Shown here: piece by piece, positions 48,806 through 62,035 of the stretch
How positions within the stretch are numbered: the first letter of the stretch is position 1
Layout of the letters: each line of letters starts with the position of its first letter
Origin: Gymnorhina tibicen
Lineage: Eukaryota > Chordata > Aves > Passeriformes > Artamidae
NCBI GenBank assembly: GCA_013399875.1
Contig: VXAZ01001688.1
Span: forward strand, 1,029,670-1,093,669
Reading direction: 5' to 3'
Length of the DNA: 64,000 nucleotides
The notes under the pieces: model-generated
What the model was told of the DNA's origin: nothing
Databases searched by the model: none
What the model saw: only the letters and a program-made list of their open reading frames with translations
Program-made: the position numbers and the translations under genes

Positions 48806-49942
48806 ATTCCGTGTGTTTTTGCAGCTCTAATGCTGGCTTGTCTGCCAAAGAATAAACTCCTATTTATGGAAAATATATGCAGCTCTATGCACTGCTAAAA
48901 CATCCTCAGACTGTTTGCTCACAGCCGTCCTGCAGAGACAGCTCGACACTGTGAGCACACGAACTGAGCAGCTCCCGCCGCCTTCACCAAAATCAGAGCC
49001 AGGAAGCACCTTAGAACGCTCCTGCCTTCAATGCACAGTCCTCTCTCCTCCTCTGACACAGCACAGGTTGGGTTTATCTGGGAGAATTCCACGGGTTAGA
49101 CCTTTAGGTGTGACTGCCCTGCTCCTCCTGCCCAGGAAGGGATTACAATTAGTTCTGCCCTCCAGTGAGAATTCCTGAACTGGCCCCCTGCCAGGTCAAG
49201 TGCTACTTTTGGAGCACCCTAAAGTTGAAGTTCTGAGCACTTGGTGTTAAAAGCTGATTTTTGGGGCATTATGAAATGTATCTTGGGGTGGTTTCATCTT
49301 GTGCCTCTCAATTAGAGTCCCAAAGCAGCAGCACTCCAGCTCCAATCCCTTTTAAAGCAGTTTTCAGCCCTGGTTTTACCAAGGTACAGTAAATAAAGGG
49401 GGAGAATTTCAAAGGCACGGGGGGTAGTTCTTTCACTGGAAGTCGAAGGAAGTTGTGTGTCTAATTCCCATTTGTGCCTTTGAAAACACACATGGCCCTG
49501 CTCTGCCCATGGCTTTAAATCTCATGTGCACACAAACGCAAGCCCTGCGTTGCTATTCAACCTTCCACACACATTTTAATTTCCTTTCAGTGTCACAAAC
49601 TTTCTGCGGTAGCTGAAATATGTCAGGGATGTTTTTGTCAAATTGCTGAGACCAGGTTCTTCAGCTCCCACTCTGCACTTCTGGGGTGATCAGATCATGA
49701 TGTTAGAGTCGCATAAGAGCTTATTAGCAGCTGGTGCAGACACTTTCTCTGTGCTCTAAAAACAACAACGAGAACAACAGCTCAGCTGGGAAGAGCATAT
49801 GCAATAGCCTTTTAATCATTGCTTCAGCTCACCATGTCATCACGCGTAAGCTTTCTCATCAATGAGCCCAGGAATACAAAACCAGAGAACTTCTTAAATT
49901 TTTCAAACACCTGCATCTTGTGAAACAAATTTATGCTACCAG

Positions 49943-50024
49943 ATTAAAAACAAAACAAAAAAAAACCCTAAACAAAAACAAACAAAGCAAAAAAAAAAAA
50001 AAAGAAAAGGAAGAAAGAAAAAAT
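49943..50024 (+). repeat. A-rich low-complexity tract
   Basis: The tract is built of CAAAA/AAACA words, then A15, then a GAAAAGGAAGAAAGAAAAAA purine run. It may be a decayed insertion tail or simply a slippage-prone tract. No element body is recognisable upstream. Confidence 0.85.
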
Positions 50025-53000
50025 TTCTTGGATCAAAAGTGTCTCCTTATCAGGCAATGAAGGACAGGAACAAAAATACCCTCCTCCTCCATCTCCTCCT
50101 CTTCTTTTCCCACCTCAAACTTGATGATAAGATTCTGTAATCTGACAACACCCTGCAAAATGATAGCTGGGTGTTTACAAACGGGGCTTTTCGATGCAAG
50201 CCTGTGATTAAAAATCCCCCCAGCAGCAGCCATGGGAAGGCTGGCCAGGCTCTGCCTTGTCCCTGTTGCTCCCTGTGCCGCCCAGCTTTGTGTCCCGCCT
50301 TATCTGCCGTGGAGCCGCACGAGGGGCACAGAGGCAGCTGGGGGATGCCAGTGCCAGGCGTTGGAGTGTGTTTATCCAGCAGTGGCAGGGAAGGCTGTCC
50401 CTGGTCACCGGGCTGGAGTGGTGCCCACGGGCTTGGAGGGGGATGCTGCTCAGCTGTCCTGCCTCTCCGCTTCCCTGCAGTCGCAGGGATGGATTTGCTT
50501 CCTTTCGCAATCAGTCAGACAATAAGGATGTTGCTAAATCCTTTATGGAGCCCGGAGGCAGGGCTGTTGGTTGATCCTTGTTTCCTGTGGAGTTATGATT
50601 TGTGTGACCACCAAGTTGCCCCTTGACTCCCAGAGTCCCGAGCCCCAATGTCAGTGCTCTGCAGTGGGGTATCGGAGCTCGGCGTGGCCAGCAGATGTCT
50701 CCCAGGATATTGCTTTGCAGACACCGCTCTCCCAACTCCCTGTCTTTCCTGAGGCTCCTGAAACTGGGCTTGGTGGGTTATGAGAAATGCTGTCTCTTTG
50801 CCCATTCTCTGCAAGTATTACAGCCCCAAAGACATGGCTTTGGGATGCTGAGGTTTTTTTAAGCCACAGCCTAAATTAAGGAAATGGTTTATAGAGATAA
50901 AAAAAGGCAAGGGAAGGCAGCTCCTTTGTGCCTTCAGAACATTTCATGATTATTTACAGCCTTTGAGGAAAGGAAGCAATGTCACTCATGGGGGCACGCA
51001 GCATTTTAGATCACTTCTGATTGGGAAAATCATTAACATTGCTGGGATTCTGCTTCATGTTGAGTGGGAGAATTGGAAGGTGGCAGGAAAAAGGTTCTGT
51101 TTGCAGGTGCAGGCTGCGTTGACACGAGGCAAATCTGCGAATCGAGCTGTACCTGCCGGGCTGCGCCGGCACGGTTTTCCTCGGATAGGCTTGGCCGAAG
51201 CATGAGCTCTTCTCGCTCGCTGGCTGCGCGTTATCCTCTGCATTTAGCAGGAGCAAGTGCAGCAGTGAGGATAAGAGGTTGCTCGTGGCACTGAAGGAAT
51301 TAGTTGTGGAGGTGGAAGGGAAGGCTGGAGTCCCCCGGTCCCAGTCATGCTCGCTCCAGAGCGCGGCATTTTGGCTGGGATGGGGTTTGAAGCCCACCAC
51401 AGGTCACACGGAAAATGCCAGCGCCGTTATCATTCCGCAGGAACTCTCCGTTGGCATGAGCCATGTCTTTGAGAATACAATAGTCCATCACCAATCCAAT
51501 CATCTTTCTGTGACTGAGGGGTTTATGCAATTATAAAAAAGTGGATGATTTCAATGTTCTATCCCTCTTGTGGAATTACGTTTGGAATTTATCCGGCGAG
51601 ACAGGGGAAGGGATTTTGTTTGTTTTGTTTGATCATTTCTTATCACAGAACTTTGTTTGACTCAAACCACAATGATACAAGCATTCAAACACCACCTTCA
51701 GATGTAATATTGATTTATAAAACAGCAGTGCACAGCTGCTAAGCTTCACTGTTTCATACAGAAGGTCTTCAATTCCCAGCAAATTACTGGCATTTCTACC
51801 TATTTACAAATTAATGTTTCCTCTGAACCTTGTGCATTTCTTATTATTCTAGTCTGCTTTCTTCAGTTTCGTGCTTAGAAACCTCGTGTGAGTGTGCATT
51901 ATGCAGTGATAGGGCAGCTTTAGAACATCAGTTAAATTGGAGTTAAATAAAAAAAAAAATCTAGATCAACGTTTCTCCTTAGGCAAGTTATGCACTGAGT
52001 GAAATTAAACCACTATATGTACTTGTAGATTGAAGAATCAGAGGTGGAGGATGGGTCAGAAACACTAAGATCAAAGTTTTTCTTCTTTGAAAAAAATCTC
52101 TTTGAAAAGCCCCCATGCCACCTATTCTGCTTGTTAATGTTTTGACTGGAAGTGTCTGGCAGTGTCATCATCAGCAGAATATTTTTAAAGACCTTTTTTT
52201 TTTTTGGGAGCTGAGTCTAATAGCAAAGCAATGGATCCTTAGCAGCCTCTGTTATATGTCTCTTAAGGGAATATTTTTGTTAATTGCAAATATTTGATTG
52301 ACAAACATGGGATGCAATTAGTAGGCAGGCACAGTAGGAATGTGCAGTGAACTGGATCTCTGAACCAACAGATCTCAACTCTCTCAGCTTGATCTGAAAT
52401 AGGCTGGAGCATTTAAACCATATGTTTCCCTCAAACTTTTTCTTTCCTCTGAAAATTCCTTATTTCCCTCAACTAACCTTCTTTCACTCTCTGCACCAAG
52501 GGAGCTAATTCATCCACTATGATCACGTCAAATAAAGACAGAAAATTCTACACAAGCTGCAGACTTATGCTGCTTTTTGACCGTGGCAGTAAAAATTAAT
52601 GTGGACAAGACTATACATGCCAGTTGTGCCTTACAAAAGCCCTAGGTGAAAGAGAATACAATCTAATTTAACTTTAGACATTTTGAGCTTAATGGTCTAT
52701 TTAAACAACCTGGTACCATCTGACTACATTTATCATTTATATTTCTTTTTATTTATACAGACTACTGTCTTTCTGGAAAGGCTATAATTAAAACTTATCT
52801 AGATAGATTGTGCTCAGATTCTGTGGCACGAGAAGGAATTCAAAGGATTTCAGTGTTTTTATGTGTTCTTTTTCATTAAAAAAAAAGGTTGCTCTGAAAT
52901 CTTTAAAAGGAAAGAGATTTTCATAATTAGAATAACCTAATTGCAATAGTTTCCATAATTACAGCTAAGAATTGCCAACAGGAAATGCAGTGTGGTCTTC

Positions 53001-55639
53001 ACACTGAAATGTTGGCACCCTGGATTTTTTTTCCTGGGTGTAAGCAGTCCCTCTTCTCTCAGGGGTGGGGTGCTTGGTCCTCCACTTCTCATTGGCAGGG
53101 AAATTGCCTTGGGGGTTTCAGCCCTAATTTGGGTTTTCAGGGAATTTCAGCTCATGCTTTGGGACATCACCATAATTTGTGCAACGTGACATCACACGCT
53201 GAGCATGGTTGAGGTTGGTGGAGAAAGAGCTGCAGGAGCTCTGAGGGCTTTCAGGTCCTTCTATGGACAGGTCTTGGCTCTCACCATAACCTGCTTTTAT
53301 TCCTGGAAGTCGCAGATCCCTCGCAGACCCCTGGCACGAGTGACCTGAGTTTGGATGTACCTGCATCATCGCTCTCCGGCAGCACGCGCATGTTTATCGA
53401 GTCACGCGAAGGGGCTAATGAAGCTCTGCTCGGTTTGGAAGGGCCCGATCCCTGCTCCTGCTGGGGGCTGCTCATGTGATTAAGGCTGACTCACGGACGT
53501 GTGGCAGGATCCAGCCTTTAATTTGCAAATCCCAGTAACGGGATGTGTTAATCAGTCACTTCATCAGTGGAAGGAGTGAGATCCGTAGTGGCTGCACGGG
53601 GAGGATATAAATACAAGCTGGATTTCTCGAAAACTTTCTTTGCGGAATTTTGTCCCTAGAAGGGAAAACGTTATTTCACTGCTGAGTCCTGAATGTAAAA
53701 TTTCAGATTCGTTGTAAGAAGCCCCACAGAACTAACAAAAAAACTTAATTTCCATCTGTGGTGTTTCATACCGTGTATTTGTAGCCCTGTTGCTGAAGCA
53801 ATATTTGACGGGGGCACTTAAAAAATACTCTTTCCAATAGACTAATAGTGTTTTTCCATAAGGGCAGTTACTGCAGGTTCTTTGCAAACCCACAGTAATT
53901 TAGACAGGGCTTCATGATGAACCTCTTTGGTGTGGCAGGGTTATTTTCAATGCTGCTCCAGGTACCTGCTCGGACTTGTCAAGCTTGCCCTTAGTGAGGA
54001 CCAGTCCCCTACAGATAATTCTTTTTTCACACTGGAGCTGCTGTTGTGTCTTCCTGTTTAAGTGCTTGACAGAAAATGTCCACAGTTGGGCTGTGCATAA
54101 TGTACACTGTCAATTTGTAAGATCCTTCTCTGCAACTGTGTTGAAAGAGGGACTTTGTCACAGGTTTTCTCCTCCTCACCGCTCCACAATTTAAATGTTA
54201 CTGTTTTGTCATGTTAATGTAATTCACTTAAAATATTTAAATTGTCCTTAATTAATTGAGGAAGGAGATTATCATGGTGGTGGACTTGTAGGCAGCGTGT
54301 GGAGCAGGGCTGCCAGGGTTTTGGTGAATACAGGTGATGGATGGTGTTGACGTGAGCGGCTGCAGTCGCACAGTGTGCGTATACACAAATTACACCGCCA
54401 TGTGTGTTCCTCCCTGTTAGCAAAGCCTTTTGTTTATATATACCCAGCTATACATTTACACATTATGTAAATAAACACACATATGCCCATGCAATTTAAT
54501 TGAATATATGGCTGTGGGTTAAGAGGCATGTTACTCTGATGAAAAACATCTTATGGTACGGAGTAAAAATATTCCCGACGTGCTTTTGAGCCTCCTGTAG
54601 AATTTAAGAAGGAACTGCAGAGATTTCTTTAAGGTAGTGGTTCAAGCCATTGAATAGGAAGGCCTGGTATTCTTCCAAAGCCTCTAGGCTGTTGAGTGGC
54701 ATTCTCAGAAACCCACTGAGTTCCATTTTCATTCAACTCCTTTTATTCTTATTCAGTCATGGGATTTGCCATCGATCTTTGGTATATGCAAAATGGACAT
54801 TACTCTGTGAGTTTTGTTTCAAATTGGGTTCATACTTGTAAGGCAGTGTGCAAGAGATTAGGCATGTGCATCAGTCTTTCCAGCCACAAATGCCCCAAAA
54901 ACTGACACGAGCATCTCAGGGTGAACTGAAAGGTTGTCCCGGGTGCATTCAGTCAACCTTGGGGGTGGTACACGGGGGAGGCACAGAGCGACGGGCTTGT
55001 GGTGCCTCCCACCCGCTCATCCATGCTGGTGGTGCCACTGGAGGGGCCCAGGGAGGTGGTCTCCACTGGGAAAATGGTGTGAGGAGCTGCAGGAGATGGT
55101 GAACCCAGCGGGAGGGAGCTGTTGCTGGACCTGCCCCTAGGGGTTGTGTTGCATCCTCTCCCTGGCGCTGCTTTGGGCACGAGGGGCCTGGGACAGCAGT
55201 GCCTGTTCCTCTCGGCACAGGGCACCATGGGCCATGCCGCAGGTGATGCGTCTGGCTCTGGCAGGGCCCAGAACCGTGTGTGCCTCACAAAGAAACCTCT
55301 GCTTTTGCTTCTTGTTTGTTGTTTTTTCCCCTCCGTCTCCGGCACAGCCGGGGCGCCTCTCCTCCAGCTGTTCTGTGACACCGCGCAGCCATCAAACACT
55401 GGAAGCCCGGATCAGAGAGCAGCAGTGACAGACTCCCTGGTGCAGGCAGGCCGGGTCCCAAACCTATTGTTCAGACGAGAAAGCTCAGCAGAGTGACTTG
55501 ACAGGTTTTTAAAGCACTGGAGAACTTCACCAGGAAGTTTTCCTCCTTTCCTGCCCCTTTCCCTCGCTCAGCCTCGAGCCAGGTGCTGTGCGTGTGCCGT
55601 TTTGGCAATCAGAAAAAAGGGGGATATTGCTGCTTCGGA
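50025..55639. other. Non-coding stretch, no gene seen
   Basis: GC-richer patches lie at 50220-50480 and 54930-55480, where many frames stay open on both strands at once, a sign of composition and not of coding. CpG remains sparse, so neither looks like a promoter island. A CTC-trinucleotide pyrimidine run lies at 50081-50110 and T12 at 52194-52205. AT-rich parts (51500-52980, 53640-54560) hold nothing recognised. Confidence 0.55.
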
Positions 55640-55930
55640 ACACAGGTACCCAGGGATAATCAGGTGTGTGGGAATCAGCAATCCCTCTGCATGCAGGGGC
55701 CATCGCTGGGCTGCTTTGTACTATTGCATTCAGACACCATGTTCTGAGCGTCTTTGTTATCGCCGCCTGATAAATAAACAGCCCTAAAATTACAGAACTT
55801 ATTATGGTAATTGAGTGAAGAAAAGGAAATGCAAACCGTGCCTCACTATCTATTACATTGCCACTGCTAAAGTTGCCTAAACCTGTGCTACTCAAATGAT
55901 ATTGTAATATTAGCCTTCTTTCTTTTTTCA
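55640..55930. promoter_or_regulatory. Candidate conserved non-coding element
   Basis: The block directly follows a GC-rich patch yet is complex and AT-leaning. It has an octamer-like GGAAATGCAAACC, a GATAA-type GGGATAATC and TTATGGTAATTGAG, and CpGs kept in TTATCGCCGCCTG. There is no coding pattern. I infer constraint from this texture only. Confidence 0.35.
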
Positions 55931-58900
55931 CAATGATTGTTTTCTGTCCATCTCAAGCTGGATGTCAGTTCATTTAGATTTACATCAAGTAGTAAATTAA
56001 AATAATCACTCAGCAAACACTCTCAGCTCAGTTTTCTCTTTCAGTCAGGAGTTGCGAGAGATGCTTGAAGCATTCAAGCAGAAAATATTGCTGTCTAGAT
56101 ATTTGTCCTCTGGGTGATAAAGGAGGCATTGTCTTGGGACCCACTCAGGCCTCGGAGCTGATAGTAGCTGTGCATCACAGCTGTGAAGTGCGCTTTGTTA
56201 TGTGTCTGAGGATTAGGGTTCAGGACCTTGTTTTTCTTGAAATACCAGACTGATCAGAGCTGCATATGTTCGGGGGAAAGCAGAGGTCGATGGTTCTCTG
56301 TCCACATTTTTACTAGATTATTTTTGGACAGAACTCTGGGAGAATACCCTGCAGCTTAAACCATCCCAAGAGTTTTTCATATTCTGCATTATAACCGTCA
56401 TGGAAAAAAGGCTGTAGTTTATCTATCTGCATTTGAAACAAAAGGCTACAGCATCACAGACATGCCGGGCTTTGGACCCATGCTGGAGCAGGCTGAATTT
56501 TGCTCTTTTGTGCTCCATTTACAGTACAGCTGCCCATTTAGAAGCACAAATGCACCTTGATATAATAACCAAATCCAAAGAATGTCTGGCCTCAAGGGTA
56601 GCACAGACTGACAGTTAATCTTAAAGCAAGGGTGGTGTACAGAGCAAGGGTGTGGGGGGACAGAAAACGGCTGTTCTGTGTTTCTTAACTGTCTGTTCCA
56701 GAAAAAAAAAAAGAAAAAGTGGATATTGAGCCACATTTTTTGCTATTAAAAAAATTAACCTGCATCCTTTTTTCCCACCCCAGCCACAAAACAAACGACC
56801 CAAACCCCCCAAACCAAAGCAGCGTTTATTTTGGCAAATATGAGATGGACAGAGGTACTTGTAGTGAAGATGCTGTGGTGAGTTAAGGCAATTCTTCCAT
56901 GACAGTTGAGGTCTGAGTAAGGACTGCGGGATCTGGGCACAATCTGCTCAGCCTCCTCTTTGCAGCAGCACGATGTGGGAGTTTGTGAAATGGAGGGTTT
57001 GGGGCCAGACTGTTGTCTTCTGGTGTTACCACAGGATCTAACTGGATTTTACTGATAAACAGAGGACTATCTGTGGCTCTTTGGTTGCAAGTGAATGTAC
57101 ACATCTGCATTGCAAATTCAACTTTCAGTGTCAGTCGGAATCCATCCCTCCCAGAATGGGGCTCTGATCAATAGACAGAATATTGCCTTTGAAATGATTG
57201 GTGTTAATCATAGAACCCCAGTGATGGCATGGGAGGGAGAACAGCATTTGCCCACGTGCAGGAAAATGTCTGGGGGTTGCTTGGAAACACGTCAGTGGGC
57301 ACAACTTTAACCCCATCAAGATTCTGCATAAATTCTGAGGGTCACCCGTCATCTTTACTGTTAAAACGAGGCCTTTCCATCCACCATTCTTCCATGGAGC
57401 CCCATCCTTGCCCAGCAGTGGGCCTGCACATCCCCACCATGGCTCTTCAGGTTGCTGGGGTGGCTCAAGTGCTCCTCTCTGCGTGGAAAACTGAGCTTGG
57501 AGCTGTGCTCCAGGGCACTCAGAAGGCGGTTTGGGACATTAACCTGAGCTTAGGAGGTTTAATGAATGACATGGGGTTACTGTTGTGACAGGGCACCAGC
57601 CCAGGCTCAGCAGTCACCAAACAGCTCCTGAACATGTTCTTGTCATTCCAGTGTTTTTGTGGATGCCATTGCCGTTCAGAGGACGCTCTTGGCAATTTTC
57701 AGTTTCGGTGGGTGCGGCAAGAACGATCTGGAAGTACTTTTTCTGCTAGACAAACTAGTTCCCAGGAGACAAAAAGGAGCAATGGGAGCAGGACGTGGAA
57801 TGAGGAGCCTTGGTCAGAGATGGACGTGTGGAATCTTTGATTGAGTGAAGCTCCAGGCCGCCAATTCAGTTACCCAGTTGTGTTCTCCCCCTCTGTGCTG
57901 CTGGCCACCCCTGCCCTGCTGCCCTGTGCTCCCTTCCCAAGGATTTATCCTGAAGAGGATGTGCATGGACCAGGGCCGTGCCACGTGGAATGGGGGGGAA
58001 GTGATTCCTTGTCACTTCATCTGCTGCCTGGCAGAACTGATTTGCTGCAGTTGTGCCTGCAGAGAGCTGGCATCATGTGAAGGCATTTATCACTGGAGAT
58101 GCGCTGATAGCAAACCTTCAAAAAAATCACGGGCTAGCAGTCAAAGTGCCCTTTGTTTCTAAGGAGTCTTTTATATTTAGGTATTTTCCTTCACTTCTGC
58201 TTCCTGATTTCTTAGGAAATGACCATGGGGCACTGACCTCTGCTTCTGTGCTCTTAGAAATCCTCCCTCTCTGTTTTATTTGTCCTCTGGCTTTTTTTTT
58301 TCTCAGTAGTTTTTTGCATGCAATTTGGTTTTCTTTTTTCATGCTTTGCAAAGGTTTGTTTCACCCTTCCTCACTCATGCCCAGCCATCCGTCAGTCCTC
58401 TTTTCTCCTCGAGTTGTTGCTGCTGATGGGGTTCCTTTATTACTACATCTTCCATGTGTTTTCCCCCTTCTTTCCTAAACTTTCTTGTTTGTCTGTCTCA
58501 TATTTACCTTCTTCCTATATCCTGGTAAAACGCATTAGAGGTGCCAGGTGCCAGCATATAGGTGCTTACTTTCCTCTCTAATCCCTTCCCTGCTGCATCC
58601 TCTCATGACTTTTGGGGGATTTTTAGCTGAAAACACAAATCAGGCTCCTCCTCCAAAGCTGGACAGCAGAAAGGGGGATTCTCTTGTCTGATGACATTAA
58701 AAAAAAAAAGAAACCATTTCCTGAATGAAGGAAAAAGAAAACCTGCTGGGGGAAAAGGCAGCTCCTGGTGCAAACTCACACCAGGGAAGCAGAGACGTGG
58801 AACCTTCCCCTGCTGGTACCTGTTCCCTCTGCTCACCTGGAGGAGACAGAGGGCCCAGGACATTTCAGAGTGAAAACTGTCACACCAGTAATTACATTAT

Positions 58901-61430
58901 CTTCGTGGGTTTATATCAGCTGAAAATCAAGTTGCAGAGTTTTATGCTATTTGAGTTTTTTACGGGAAGAAGTGTCCACACAGGCCTATCATGATGCTTA
59001 CGGGATTATTTGAAGCATACATTGTTTTCTAGGTATCTCAATACCAGTAAGAATGTGGAATAGCTGAAATGAGCAAAATACTGAGATAAAACCCTACACA
59101 AAGTATGACACTGTTGTTTGCGAGTGGCGTGGCTTGGGTTTTTCTGCTGCTGTCACCAACCACTGCCGTCAGAGCCCTGCATGAAACCAGGCACAGGAAA
59201 GGGGAATTCCCCTACTTCTTTGCAATGGGAAAAAAAAAAAAAAGGAAAACAAAAAAAGAGAGCTAATTTCCTCACTGCAGGAAAAGAACTGCTGGGGTAG
59301 ATTACCAAGGCCTCTGGCTCCTTGTGTGGAGCTGAAGAGAGCATTCAGAGAGTTCAAACACAAGCAGGAGATCCCTGAGCGCAGGAAACAACGCAGTGCG
59401 GGGTGACGGAATTCAGCATGGAGCAGGAGGGCGTTACCCCGTGTGCATCCAGCCCTGGCAGGAGAGGGATCCCACAAATCCCTATTGTTATAAGCTCTTG
59501 CTAATTTGAGAAGTGCCAGGAATGGCAGTGTAATTTTCCCCTCAGCTGTCGGGATCTGGGGGTGCGTATCTGATCAGATAGCACCTTCCAGGAACGCGAG
59601 CGGTCCGTGACAAAGTCTCTGTGCAGAACATGGCAGAACCGCGTCACTTTGGTATAAATAAATGATATTTAACATCTTTGTTAGGTAACAAAGTCTGTGT
59701 TGTGGCTGCGCTGTGGGACACGAGGAACTGCGCCTGTTTCCTGGTTTAACAGTTGTGGATTGACATCAGGATAATAAAGGCACCCATTCCTGGGGCCTTC
59801 CTGCTGGAGATCCACAAGGATCTCTGATGTACTTCTTGTTCAGTATTAGGAAATACTGGAAGTATGCAAGCTGTAGGGAAAACCAGGTGCCTTGCATTTG
59901 GAGTTTTCCTCCCTCTAACAACACAAATATTACCTTGGTATTCTCCTTGACAGTGGGCCCTCACAGTTCCCTTTTGCATGGAAAGTCAGATGGTTTCTGA
60001 GCAGTGCCTGCATATTCCACACTAAAAGGGCAGCTGAAACGGCAACCTTGGCTGCAGCTGCTACCTGGAAATCCGGAGGCCGCTGTTTTCCTTATTTCAT
60101 CTGTTGCTAGTCAGCTGGAAAGCACAGTGACCTATGAGTAATGTGGTCATCCCCAACTCATGCTGATAAAACCTTTACACTGCTGCCTCTTGCCATCTCT
60201 CCTTCTCTCTCTCTAAGATGTTCTGATCCAATCTTGACTTCCTTTGAGGTAGGGCATTCTGTCTTAATGCCCTAAGCCTCTTGGAGAGTCAGAGAGAAAT
60301 GATTTTGAGATGGTTTTTTGTTGTGTTTTTGCCTGATAGACTTGTCTGCAGGGCTTTTAAACCAGAAAGGACGTGACTCTGTGGCCATAACCCCAGGGCC
60401 TTTTAGGACACCGCTTCTCTCAATTAGTGGCTGCTACTGAAGGCATATAGGAGGAATTTCCAAATCCCAGGATATCAGTTTGGCCCTGTGGGCAGCAAAC
60501 CACCAGGTGTAGCTCCCTAGAGTTGGGAGGTAGCAAATCTCAGTTGGTTTTTGCTCTCTCCACCTTCTGGGCAGCACTGGGCAGTCACCTGGCATGTTTG
60601 TAATTCTTGTTTGTACCACTAATGAATTTTTCTTGCTTACTCCCTACAGATCAGCATGCTGGATTTTATGGAGCATTTCTAGAGCTGAGGGACAACTGTC
60701 TGGGAATTGCCAGGTAATTGCCATTTCTTCTACTCTTTTCATGAGCTGCTCTGGATGTTGTGACCTCTTCCTTGATTTCAGGCTGCAGGCCTCTCTCTTA
60801 ATCCTCTAAATTGGCGACCTCATGGTTAGATCATTGTCCTGAGTTGCATCTTTGAGTGCAAAGTGAAGGATGTTCTGGCTGCCCACTCCATATCCAGCTC
60901 TCCTGTCCCACCAGCAGAGTTTGACCAGAAACCTACAGACTCCCAATTCTTATCTGAGGGGATTTTCTTGCGCTTCCTAAAGATATAAATGGTTGAACAC
61001 TTGCTGGATAAAGAACTGTTTCTGTCTGTGTGATCCTGCCTTACCTGTGCTTAGTGTTGGAACTCAACTTTCTTGTCCTGACAGAAACACTGTCACTTTC
61101 TGACTGGACAGAGTCTTCACCTGTTTATCACCTTTTTGAAGGGCTGAGATTTACCAGGGATTTCTGTGGTAGGTTCTAAACTATTTTGTATTTACATCGT
61201 CTTCATTTGTTTGAGAGACTCCAAATTCAAGTGAGACAGCGTTACAGTGGGGACGTACAAAAGAGCACTGGGTGTGATGATGGTTTGAGGGCCACCACAC
61301 CGTGGTCACACCAAGCCCCAGCCCTGGCCGTAGCTTTGTGCCCTGCCTGACAAGGTTGTTGAAGACCCAGATAAAAGCGGAGTGTTTTTCAGGCTGGCAC
61401 TGGTCCATCCTCGTTATGATAATGTGGGTA
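55931..61430. other. Non-coding stretch, no gene seen
   Basis: Open frames reach about 141 codons (58053-58478, hydrophobic because it reads a T-rich strand) with no domain. Homopolymers A11 near 56701 and A14 at 59230-59243 occur. The part 57400-58080 is GC-richer. A phrase AATCATAGAACCCCAG near 57209 faintly recalls a CR1 tail but has no body attached. Confidence 0.55.
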
Positions 61431-61528
61431 TTGTGAGTTCCTTGGGGCAGGGACTGTGGTTTTCCTTACGTCTTGAGTTGCTCCAAGATTGTGGCTGGCA
61501 TTCTGTGAACCAAAGCTAATAAATCAAA
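61431..61528 (+). mobile_element. Ancient L2/L3- or MIR-type 3' tail
   Basis: TTGTGAGTTCCTTGGGGCAG followed by GGACTGT matches almost base for base the highly characteristic TGTAAGCTCCTTGGGGCAGG/GACTGT phrase in the tails of L2/L3 LINEs and partner SINEs. Further on, GGCTGGCATTCTGTG and GCTAATAAATC stand where those tails have a CTGGCACA motif and an AATAAAT end. The copy is old and diverged. The exact family cannot be fixed by eye. Confidence 0.6.
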
Positions 61529-61785
61529 GCCAGTTTTTTCTCATGCGCTTCAAAACCTACTCCATTTTGGAGTGAGAAAACCACGTACAGCTCACTGCAG
61601 GCTTTGTCAAATTATTCCTCCCCTTCACACTTGGACTCTTCTTCATTTTCCACACACTTAATACTCACCCAGCTCCTTTCTGTAACTGGCAGCTGATCCA
61701 ATTACACACTAGAGGTAGAAATACTGAAGTCTTACAGTTCAAATGTGGAATGATATGCATAGTCACTTTGTCACTCAAATCCTTT

Positions 61786-61799
61786 AAAAAAAAAAAAAA
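61786..61799 (+). repeat. Homopolymer A14
   Basis: Fourteen A followed by CGAAAGGAAAGAAAAC. A simple tract with no recognisable element upstream. Confidence 0.85.
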
Positions 61800-61950
61800 C
61801 GAAAGGAAAGAAAACTCAGACTAGCTGGCCATAATTAAGGGCAGAAAATAGAGCACACAGTTAATATGTCCCTGGTTTGCCAATACTGGGATGTCACAAG
61901 TACCAATCAGGAAGCCAGAGCCATGTGGCTTCCCAGATAAAAACGCTGGC

Positions 61951-62035
61951 TTTTTACTTCTGGGGCTACAGTTCAAATCCAGCTTAAGGTTCTAAATGAG
62001 ATGAGACCCTTAACCTATGCCAAAAGTGGGGATCC
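61951..62035 (+). mobile_element. MIR-like SINE relic
   Basis: In order: TTCTGGGGCTACAGTTCAAA/TCCAGC (a pol III B-box-like GTTCAAATCC, as in the tRNA-derived head of MIR), then CCCTTAACCTATGCC, then AAAAGTGGGGATCC. MIR has GGTTCAAATCC, ACTTAACCTCTCTGTGCC and AAAATGGGGATAA at matching positions, so about 17 bases appear deleted before the last motif. The end could extend to GGCATAAATAAAGGG near 62112-62126. It is an inactive fossil. Confidence 0.5.

Larger units (their letters stand above)
43412..49942. other. Non-coding stretch, no gene seen
   Basis: No supported gene. A 164-residue minus-strand open frame (44045-44539) has no domain I recognise. A12 lies near 44989-45000. A 12-base-arm inverted repeat is at 46738-46776. 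The parts 48195-48240, 48380-48440 and 48655-48800 are strongly biased to pyrimidine or A/T. Confidence 0.55.

Noticed and set aside
50220..50480. Possible CpG island and promoter
   Set aside because: GC is raised but CpG is still clearly below what base composition would give, and no gene starts nearby.
54953..55399. 148-residue minus-strand open frame rich in Pro, Ser and Arg
   Set aside because: It lies in a GC-rich patch where plus-strand frames are also open. The Pro/Arg/Ser bias follows base composition.
57205..57235. CR1 tail suggested by AATCATAGAACCCCAG
   Set aside because: The similarity lasts only about 20 bases and no CR1 body follows.
57650..57840. Exon suggested by TCATTCCAG and two open frames
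   Set aside because: No donor consensus at a sensible place and no recognisable peptide in either frame.
61965..61985. tRNA gene suggested by a B-box-like GTTCAAATCC
   Set aside because: No cloverleaf can be drawn around it. The flanking words fit a MIR-type SINE better.
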